NCBI GenBank assembly: GCA_030847615.1
Contig: JAUMIR010000001.1
Coordinates: 158,445,001 to 158,509,000, forward strand
DNA: 64,000 nucleotides
Source: Gambelia wislizenii
Lineage: Eukaryota > Chordata > Lepidosauria > Squamata > Crotaphytidae
Direction: 5' to 3'
Made by a program: the position numbers and the translations under genes
The notes under the pieces: generated by a model
What the model saw: the letters and a program-made list of their open reading frames with translations, nothing else
Told to the model about the DNA's origin: nothing
Databases searched by the model: none
Part shown: positions 55,961-64,000 of the stretch, piece after piece
Layout of the letters: every line of letters starts with the position of its first letter
Position numbering within the stretch: position 1 is the stretch's first letter

Positions 55961-57000
55961 TCCTGACTAGAAACTACATTGTTAACTGCTTGTGACAGAA
56001 GTTCTCCATGATGTCCATCACTGTTCAATAGCATGGGAGAAGGTGTGGTTTTTAAAAGAGGGATTATTTTAAGTCCAGCAAGCCTTTTCACTCTACAATT
56101 GCCCCATCTGTGGGCAAGCATCAGTGGAGAAAATGACATGCAGGAATTCAAAGGAGTCAAAGGTGACTCCACTGTTGGCTGCATGTGGATTAATTAGGTG
56201 AGGAATTATAAGACAGACATGGGCTGGCATCCTGTTAGTGACATATACAGCCGTAATTAAAAATGACACCTGCATATGTACTTGTTTGGTTTTGGAGATG
56301 GAGGAAATCTGCACCTCCATCTGCCATGACTCCTCCCTGAGCCACCTAGGTATTTGTTTCAAGTTGGGTGCATCTCCCCCTCTGCAGCCATTCAGAAACG
56401 GAGGAAGGACCAGGCCAGAAAGGTGGCTGCTGGAAGAAATGAGCATGCTCCTGGACCTCCTGTGAGTCTACTGGAAGTCCTAAAGCTGGCTACAAGAACA
56501 TAGCTTGCTGCTTCCTGGCTGCCCCTCATCCCCTCTCATTTTCCCCTGGCCCCTGAATGGCTGTGAGGATTGAGTGCTCAGCCCAACAACAGGTAGGTTG
56601 AGTCCCTGGGAAAGGGAATGACAGGGCGAGGCGGGATCTCAGCCATGGTATTTACATCTCCCACACTGGTTGGCACTGGTGAGTCCTTTCCCATGTTCCA
56701 TGTTTTTTGTATGAGAAATATGGGAAGAAGCTAGAACTGTTCTCCCATATAAAAGCAATAAACATTATCAGAAGGCTAGAAACTATTGCACAGTAACAAA
56801 CTGAAAGAGCCTAGAGAATGATTTGGAGATCATATTGAGAAGTATATATGAGTATAGTATATATGAAAGGATGTCTTTATGGGAGAATTTATAAGTCATT
56901 TGTTGTAGTCCACAAAGTCCCTTACAACTGTTTTTCTCTAGTTTTATGGAGCTTACAAACAAACTGCTTACAAACAAACTGGGCCAATCAACTCTGCCTG
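55961..57000. other. intergenic, nothing recognised
   Basis: No exon or known repeat supported. Confidence 0.4.
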
Positions 57001-57004
57001 CCAT

Positions 57005-57110
57005 ATAATTTTAAACTGTAATGATTTTAATTGTTTTTAACTTTTAACTGTTGTATTTTAAAAATTGTTTTTATGTTTTGTGAGCTGCCCTGGCATCTAA
57101 TCCGGCATAA
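57005..57110 (+). repeat. probable L2 tail remnant
   Basis: TTTTAATTGTTTTTAACTTT, GTTGTATTTTAAAAATTG and TTTGTGAGCTGCCCTGG look like an L2 3' end without the (ATT)n tail. Confidence 0.5.
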
Positions 57111-58008
57111 CTTGGCATACCTGTATCTACAGGTATTGGGGGAGGGTTGGGGGGGAGTCTGAAGCCTACCCTCATACAAACTGCCATCCAGAAGCAGTAT
57201 CAGAACCTGGGGATTAACACCAAGCAAAATATAGCTTCTGTCATTCAGCTGGAAGAGCATTCAGGTTTGCATTACACAGAAGATTTTAAAACTTCTGTAC
57301 TGGCTCTCTGTCTTTCCAATAAGAGAATCCTTTTTGATTGGAGTTATTAATAGCTTGCCTTCCTTTAAATAGTTTATACAAGGAAATAAGCAGAGTGGTG
57401 CTAAACCAGCCCTAACATTGCCACAAAGACCACACCAACTACTGGTATTACTCTTTGGTCAGCTAAATACATGTTCCCTAGTAAAGCAAACTCAGAAAGG
57501 TAACTTGTAATTAACCTCTGACAATTTGGCATTTGGGATGTAATGGAGACTGTAGCACTACAGAGCTGTTCCAGCTGTAGCAGGGAAACTTAAAAATTGC
57601 CTCCATCCTGGTTCCTGCTTGATCCTACTGTATTCACCCTCCCCTCATTTCAGAAATGCAAGGGAAAGGGCCATGAAACAACACCTTTCTTCACTCTCCT
57701 GCTCAGCTGAGTCTCCCAAAAGTGAGGGTGGGGAGGTGGGGAAGCCTATGCAGTCCGAGAGAGATGAGTGAAGTGTGATGTTTGATAAAACAGCAAAGGC
57801 TGTTTAGAATAAGAAAGGAAAAGACACTTTCTTATAGCAACTCCATCTAGAGATGGGGAGGTTATGTTTGGGGATCTTACCTGCTTGCTACTTGGTGGAG
57901 AGAGAAAAAAAGAGGATTGGGTGGAGGCAAAGAGAGAAGTCATCCATGAGACTATCAGTCAGTCTCCATAAAGAGGACACAGAACAGACAAGCAGGAAAC
58001 ATTCAGGT

Positions 58009-58237
58009 GGCCTTAAATGTTCTGAAGGTGCCAGATCCCATCTGATATCAGAAGCTAAGCAGGGTCAGGCCTGGTTAGGATTTGGATGAGGGACCACCAA
58101 GAAATACTAGGCTTTGTAGGCCACCATTCAGAGCACAGCAATAGCAACCCACCTCTGAGTACTCTTTGCATAAGAAAACCCCAGAATTCATAGAGTTGCC
58201 GTAAGGTGACAGGCAACTCAAAGGCATGTACACACAC
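58009..58237 (+). repeat. 5S-rRNA-headed SINE, best copy
   Basis: The head reads GGCCTTAAATGTTCTGAAGG, ATCCCATCTGATATCAGAAG and CTAAGCAGGGTCAGGCCTGG, closely following vertebrate 5S rRNA including the internal promoter. Then ACCCACCTCTGAGTACTC, AAGAAAACCCCAGAATTC and the tail GTGACAGGCAACTCAAAGGC. Confidence 0.9.
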
Positions 58238-58357
58238 TTATCTGTATCTACCACTGCTGCCTACTGTAGGCATGCAGATCTTACTGCAAATCTTGTTCCA
58301 CCTTCCTCCACTTCCTACAGTCCCCCAGTCAGCTTATCTCTGTCTCCTTCATATATA

Positions 58358-58707
58358 CAGTTGCCCCTCCACATTCGCAAACTTAACATTCGTGGTTTTG
58401 ATTATTCACAGTTTGGGGAGGGTTCCCCGCCCTCCCAAAACCGCGACAAGGGGCCTCCTGGAGGCCCCGTGAAGGCCTTGGGAGGGAGGGGGAGGGCTGG
58501 GGAGGCATCCACGGGGCCTCAGGAGGGTCTCCGGAGGCCCTGTGAAGGCCTTGGAAGGGAGTGGGGAGGCGGGGGAAAGTGACCATGGGGCCCCCGGAGG
58601 CCCCATGGTCGCTTTGGCGGGAGGGGGAGGGCAGTCATTATTCGCGGAATTTTCACATTCGCGGGCGTCTGGGAAACCTAACCCCAGCAAATGTGAAGGG
58701 ACAACTG
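58358..58707. mobile_element. Tigger-like element with GC-rich core
   Basis: CAGTTGCCCCTCCACATTCG and, reversed, CAGTTGTCCCTTCACATTTG; TA on both sides (58356-58357, 58708-58709). The core has repeated GGCCTCCGGAGG-type palindromes and GGAGGGGGAGGG runs, unlike 12138, which shares only termini. Confidence 0.87.
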
Positions 58708-58892
58708 TAGTGCAAAAGTCCTCTAGCTTCTTGAAAAACTTCCTGTGGGAGGAGCTGTTACCTTACACCCCAGGACAACAGGATGGCACCTCACTCTGTC
58801 ACTTTCAGGTGTAGGGCAGTTTTCCCCAGTACAGTGCCTTCCAGTTCTTTTGGACGACATGTTCATCATAACTAACGACTGGGCATGCTGTT

Positions 58893-59060
58893 TAGGTCTA
58901 ATGGGAGATCCCAAACATCTGGAGGACACCACATTGGGAAGCAAGCTGCACAGCAGGGGGTGGGATTTATGCTGCCCTCTAGATGTTGTTGGACCACAGC
59001 GTTCATCACCATTGGCTATGCTGGCAAAGGCTGCCTGATGTCTCACCCCTGCTCTAGAAT
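58893..59060. mobile_element. short MITE ('CTAGATGTTGTTGGACCACA' type)
   Basis: TGCCCTCTAGATGTTGTTGG, then CTATGCTGGCAAAGGC and CTCACCCCTG; related to 49445. Confidence 0.45.
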
Positions 59061-59740
59061 ACTCAAAGCAGTATTCCTGCCTTGCTGTAAGTATTTTGTT
59101 CCTCTGATCACCCAAGAAGAGAAGTGATGAGAAAGGAAAGAAGGATCTGGATTAAACCCATGTGGGCAGTAAGGATTCAGTTCTCAATAGAATCCAGAAG
59201 ATTGCCTATCAAAAGTTCCCTGTTTGAAACTGTTTCAGGCTGATAGACTACTGGTGCTAATAAATATTTAGTGGTTTATTATGACTGAGTAATGATATAG
59301 AACTTGTTCCCCTCTGTCAGCCAAGTCTACACATCATTTGGAAAAACAACAATCTTCTGTTTAAAGTAGATTTTAGGTGGATTGGAGAGCGGGCAGCTAG
59401 CATTTAATGCAAACTGTTCAGTTCTCTTATAAATTTCATAGTATCTTTTATAATTGCCTTTTAATTTTTTTCCTTTCTCCCTTTTTACTATTTTAACCCA
59501 TTCTGAAGGTGTCGAGTTGACAACTAAAGAGTATAGGTTTCCAATTTTCCTTTCACGTTAAACACTTGGTAAGTGGGCTTGCAATGGAGCCACTAGAGGG
59601 CAGAAAAATATAGATGTATCCAATGATCGGCTTTATGCAGTCTCTAAAAGCCTTCACCTATATATTTTTGTAACTCAAATTGTGCTTAATATGAACATAC
59701 TTATATTGATATAAGGTGTCTAGTCTTAGCTTAGTCCAGG

Positions 59741-59880
59741 AATAGGGGGAAATCATGTGCTCCTCCAGAACTTGTGGTTTGCAAGTCCCATCAATTCCAA
59801 ACAGTATAGACAATGGCCAGGAATACTGGGAGTTGCAATTCAACATCAGGGGGGCAACATGATTTACCACCTCTGACTTA
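59741..59880. mobile_element. short palindromic MITE
   Basis: ATCATGTGCTCCTCCAGAAC and GTTTGCAAGTCCCATCA at the left; TACTGGGAGTTGCAATTCAA and GGCAACATGATT at the right. Confidence 0.55.
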
Positions 59881-59930
59881 GTGGCACAGTATGTAGTTTA
59901 CAAGAACAGAAATCCCAGGGGCTACATTCA

Positions 59931-60170
59931 TGTTGTTGTTGCATGCCTTCAAGTCGTTTCCAGCTTATGGCAACTGTAAGGCAAAACTATCATGGAGTTT
60001 TCGTGGGAGGTTTGTTCAGAGGGGGGGGGGTCGCCTTTGCCTTCCTATGAAGCTGAGAGACTGTGACTTGCCCAAGGTCATCCAGTGGGTTTCCATGGCT
60101 GAGAAGGAATTCAAACCCTGGTCTCCAGAGTCATAGTCCAACCTCAACCACTACATCATTAGTCCTCCGT
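59931..60170 (-). repeat. tRNA-derived SINE, reverse
   Basis: Tail first (TGTTGTTGTTGCATGCCTTC), then CTTGCCCAAGGTCATCCAGT and the B box reversed (GAATTCAAACCCTGG); head near CACTACATCATT. Confidence 0.9.
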
Positions 60171-60202
60171 TAAATTGATGAAGCTTACAAAATTGTTAAT
60201 AT

Positions 60203-60262
60203 ACCAAGTTCCCATTGATCTGTTGGGTCTACTCTAGTTGGGACTAACTATTAGATTTAGAC
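60203..60262 (+). mobile_element. compact palindromic MITE, half copy
   Basis: TCCCATTGATCTGTTGGG, TCTACTCTAGTTGGGACTAA and TATTAGATTTAGACC: right arm only. Confidence 0.55.
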
Positions 60263-60606
60263 CCTAGACCACCACTGGCAGTAATAACAGCAAAGTCCCT
60301 CACGGTGAGCTTAAGAGATCCAGTGCCAGTCAGAATAGACAATGCTGAGCTCAATGGAGCAGCTATCTGACTCAGTATGAGGCAACTCCATGCATTCTCA
60401 TTCTAACTACCTTGCTGTTCCTTTGGACCCTTGGGGGTTTTTTTGTGGGGGGGAATTATAAGTTTGACTAGAGAACTCATTTTATCTTATTGTAAAATGC
60501 TTAATACATTTCACAAATACAATACAATACTGTAATAGGATGACAGTCCCAATAATATTTTTATTTTAATTTCCCCAGTCTAGCAAGGGAAGATTGTCAA
60601 CACATG

Positions 60607-60758
60607 AGTCTAAACCCTATTGGTATTCCTGACTAGAGTAGAGTTATTACATTAATTGAATTTACCAATGTTATCAATCAATAAATTGTTGACTCACCAT
60701 TCAACAACTGATTGATTGTGTCTAGTCTAGTTAAGACTAACCAAAGGATGCCAGCCAT
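60607..60758. mobile_element. compact palindromic MITE, copy 4
   Basis: TCTAAACCCTATTGGTATTC, CTAGAGTAGAGTTATTAC; right arm TAGTCTAGTTAAGACTAACC and AAAGGATGCCAGCC. Confidence 0.72.
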
Positions 60759-61387
60759 GGAAGAAAGTTTCTTCAGGCAGATCTTCCCAGATACAATAGG
60801 ACGTAGAAAATTCCCTATATGCAGACCTCGAGTTGCGTGCACAATGCTTACCCAGTCCAAAGACCCATGTGGTGGTCAAACTTGTCAAGTTACATACCTT
60901 TATCATCTCTTCTTCCTCCCCAACTGATTGTTAATGCTGCTAGAGTTACCAAATTTAATGAGAATTTAATGCTCACACATTCCAGTTCCAAAATCCTGTA
61001 TACATTTTACATATACATAAAATAACTGATTTTAAAGGGGCTTAGATGTGCACCCATCACTAGCACCATCAAACTACCAATATAGTGAGTGGCTTTGGCA
61101 ACCCACACAAAGTGAAGAAAGTTTACACTAAAGAAGGACAGAACCTACTAAAAACAAAAGCAACTATCTTATCATTTTTTTTAAATACTCAGGCTTTTAA
61201 AGGGACAAGATCCATAAACTGTGCTTTGCTGTCATGTAACATTCATCTTCTGATCTGATGAATGGGTAATTCTGACAGAAACATACCAACAATGGCCTTT
61301 AAGAACCCAATGTTTGGATTTATCTCCTGCTTTATCTTCAGAAAGATATGCTTGTCCAGGAATAACTCAATAAGCAACTTGGTTAGT
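60759..61387. other. intergenic, nothing recognised
   Basis: No exon or repeat supported. Confidence 0.4.
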
Positions 61388-61623
61388 AAGAGCCAGCATG
61401 GTGTAGTGGTTTGGGTGTTGGACAAGGACTCTGGAGACCAGGGTTCAAATCCCCGCTCAGCCATGGAAACCCACAGGTTGACCTTGGGCAAGTCACACTC
61501 TCTTAGCCTCAGAAGACACAATGGCAACCCCCCTTCTGAACAAATCTTGCCAAGAAAACTCCATGACAGGTTTGCCTCAGGGTTGCCATAAACTGGAAAC
61601 AACTTGAAGGTATACAACAGCAA
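61388..61623 (+). repeat. tRNA-derived SINE, near full length
   Basis: AGAGCCAGCATGGTGTAGTG (A box), CAGGGTTCAAATCCCC (B box), GACCTTGGGCAAGTCACAC, AAGAAAACTCCATGACAGG and the GCCATAAACTGGAAACAACT tail. Confidence 0.93.
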
Positions 61624-61822
61624 ACTTGGTTCATCCTTGGATCTGAAAGCTGTGCTTTCCTTAGTCCTAGTCCAGTAGCCTAACTACACTGCGGAAGAGT
61701 AACTCATCCATCTCAACACTCCAGTGTTTCCAGCCTACTGCAGTTCCATTAAGCACAACTGTTCCTTATAAACCAATTACCCCATGAGGGACAATCTCTT
61801 ATTTACTCCCCCCAGCTCACTT

Positions 61823-61960
61823 TGGCCTGAATCCTATTGTTTCTCCTGACTAGAGTAAACCCACTGAATCAGTTCAATTTTCCTACATATTGATTCACCA
61901 CTGATTAATTGATTCAATAGTTCTGCTCTAATTGGAATGAACCAATAGGATCCCAGCCAT
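61823..61960. mobile_element. compact palindromic MITE, copy 5
   Basis: GGCCTGAATCCTATTGTTTC pairs with GAACCAATAGGATCCCAGCC; CCACTGAATCAG and GATTCAATAG in the inner arms. Confidence 0.82.
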
Positions 61961-62861
61961 TCTATAAGCCAGCACATTCTCATGAATGGGATTTAGAAAT
62001 ATTCAATGAATTATTTCTGTAAAGTAACCCTGGTCACCCCCTCTAACCATCCTCAAAAGGCCACCAGATTGTTGACATGAAGAACTTAGACTGAATGCAC
62101 CAAAACTATAGCCAGTCCCCTGCATGTGAATACACAGTTCTGGAGGAGAAGAAAAAAACCACAATTATTTGGAAGAAACAGTATCATTTGATAGTTATAC
62201 TTTTGTAAAATGTATGCATATATTACTGCTAAATTAAATTTCAACGATGTGGACGCCAGAGGAAGCATTAAATGTTGCAGTCTGTATATGAAGGTGCACT
62301 TAAGTCCACAAGAATCTTTGGAGGAAATTTTCAGGACCTTATAAGCCAACTCCATTTTTCCCGCCTCCTACACTTACATTCTAAATACAATAGAGTGGTG
62401 TGTTTTCAAAATAGTGGCTCACAAGCTGCCCATGAGTCACAGGAGCTTTGTGCATGAGTCATCAGTGTCCTTGTTACAAGTGTGGGAGAATGCAACCCAG
62501 AGGTTAAAGGGAAGTTAATGGCTACTAGACTCTCACTGTAAGGTTGACTGGTGGCTCACAAATTTCCAGCAAGGGTTCCCTCCCTGCACTGGCCAACAAA
62601 ACAAAGTTTGAAAGGGGTGCAAGATTTACTTTTGGCAAAAAAACAAACAAACAAAAATCTGTTTCCTCCCTCTGTTGCTGGTGATTGCTTGACTGTGTTC
62701 TTAAGTTTAATGCTGTCAGCCCTCATCCCTTTACACTTTCCAGTGCAAGAAAACCTGTGAAGTCTCTGAGGCAAACCTTTGATAAGTTATTAAATCACTT
62801 TCCCTTCTCAGCCTTTCCACCAAGGTACATTGTAGTCTTGAAACCCCCCCCCCTTTTTTTT
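61961..62861. other. intergenic, nothing recognised
   Basis: No exon or repeat supported. Confidence 0.4.
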
Positions 62862-63090
62862 TGAGCCAGAATAGTGTAATGGTTTGAACATTGAATTATG
62901 ACTCTGGAAACCAGGTTGACCATGGAAGCCCATTGGGTTGTCATGGGCAAGTCACACACTCTCAGCCTCAGAAGAAGGCACAGGCAACCTCCCTCTGAAC
63001 AAATCTTGCCAAGAAAGCCCCATGATAGGTTTGCCTTTGGGTCACCATAAGTCAGACATGACTTGAAGGAGACAACAACAAACAACAAGT
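62862..63090 (+). repeat. tRNA-derived SINE
   Basis: TGAGCCAGAATAGTGTAATG, CTCTGGAAACCAGGTTGACC, GGCAAGTCACACACTCTCAG and a GACTTGAAGGAGACAACAAC tail. The B box region is partly deleted. Confidence 0.88.
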
Positions 63091-64000
63091 TGGGTTTTTT
63101 TAAAAAAAAAAATAGTATCCCACTGTGGAGACTCAGTTGTGTAGGTAATGGTGATCAGCTTTACTTAGTACAAAGAGTAAAGCATAGGAAGCAGAGAACA
63201 AGGCAAAACAGAAACCATCTATGGGTTCCTCTCTGACTTCAAGGACAGCATTACCACTCTCCAAGTATCAACACCTTAGCACTAAGAAGTTACCTAACAA
63301 GATAGCTGTGAAGCATTTGGAAATTGGCTTTGACATGTCATATATTTATTCTGCTTTATGTTCTTTCAACTAAGCAGGTGATGTGGAAACCAAAGCCCTG
63401 GAGGAGAGCCACAGTCACAAACTAACTCTCTATTTGAGACTAATCAAAATCCCTTTGTCCTTAAAAAAAATCAGTGTAACCACTCTTTAGGGTTTAGGTT
63501 CACTCCCTTCTCTTTCAGCTTTCCTTCCTCTTTCTTTTGAGCTCATTTCATTTATTTAAACAAGGCTTCTGAGAGTTGAAAATCAAATAAGTAACCTTAG
63601 TAAAGAGACTTTTGTGATTCCAACACACAGCTTGTCAGTGCTAGAAGAGGCAATCTGGATAAAATTAGTGTCAGTTTTCCAAAAAGGAAAGGCACGGCTG
63701 GTTCTGAATGTGAAAGTTGGCTGTATTGCAAAGCACCAAAATCTCTCACACTGACAGATCTGTACAGAATCTCAGCAGGCTCTCGACTCAAGGCTTATCT
63801 TGTGTGCCAGTTAGGCAAAACCAAGATTTTTTTAAAAGTCACCCTCGCAGCTCCATACACAAACCTATCTAGGACCAAGTACACCAGTCAGAGTATTCAC
63901 ACCCTTTCTCAGGCTTCCCCTTTCTGCAATCTAAAGGCAAACTGTTTTAGCTGTGTGCTCACTCCACTACTGCCCTCCAAAGGAATCACAAAAGATGCTC
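63091..64000. other. intergenic, nothing recognised
   Basis: No exon, SINE or TIR element could be supported up to the window edge. Confidence 0.4.

Noticed and set aside
58206..58814. Gly/Pro-rich frames of 88-118 codons
   Set aside because: Generated by the GC-rich core of a Tigger-like element; overlapping on both strands.
13355..63090. CRISPR-like array from repeated SINE words
   Set aside because: Repeats are far apart, diverged, in both orientations, and the genome is vertebrate.

Overview
The window looks like a piece of a squamate (probably iguanian) lizard chromosome. Two conserved vertebrate genes lie tail-to-tail. SNAP91 (AP180) enters on the + strand and ends at 3832, with a probable spliced 3' UTR reaching about 8565. 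PRSS35 lies on the - strand (51619-52869). The same convergent neighbour pair is known from human 6q14. The lizard assignment rests on Squamata-type Sauria SINEs (tRNA-like head, Bov-B-like tail), 5S-rRNA-headed SINEs, and abundant CR1, L2, Penelope and TIR DNA transposons. There are no bacterial-type operons, CRISPR arrays or rRNA/tRNA genes.

Layout. 1-8.6 kb: the last three SNAP91 coding exons and probable terminal UTR exon, with several MITEs in the introns. 8.6-51 kb: a long gene-free interval of mobile-element remains. It holds CR1 LINEs (8.9-10.9, 24.8-25.9 and 30.9-31.7 kb), an L2 LINE on the - strand (18.3-21.8 kb) split by another LINE and a MITE, a Penelope-like element (35.2-36.5 kb) split by a related LINE, and a 2.6-kb hAT transposon (39.6-42.2 kb) with transposase remnants. 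There are also many short TIR elements. 51.6-52.9 kb: the single PRSS35 coding exon. 53-64 kb: the upstream side of PRSS35, with SINEs and MITEs and no recognised exon.

The most notable structures are DNA transposons. One group begins GGGCTTGTC and has 3-bp target duplications (CTA, CAG, TAG). A second group is made of 330-350 bp near-perfect palindromes beginning GGAGATTTTCA (TAG/TAG and TTA/TTA duplications). One of these sits in a CR1 copy, so the empty site can be inferred by comparison with another CR1. A third, at 14.1-15.3 kb, carries an intact 142-codon ORF with an optimal start context that I cannot assign. 3-bp duplications and GG-starting termini fit the PIF/Harbinger superfamily; this is inference. 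A 2.6-kb hAT contains a palindromic-type element that itself contains a Sauria SINE, giving a readable order of insertions.

Both genes are ordinary conserved genes. SNAP91 encodes a synaptic clathrin-assembly adaptor. PRSS35 encodes a secreted trypsin-like protein whose catalytic serine is replaced by threonine. Nothing suggests that they act together. Repeat boundaries below are read by eye and are often good only to about 5-20 bp.
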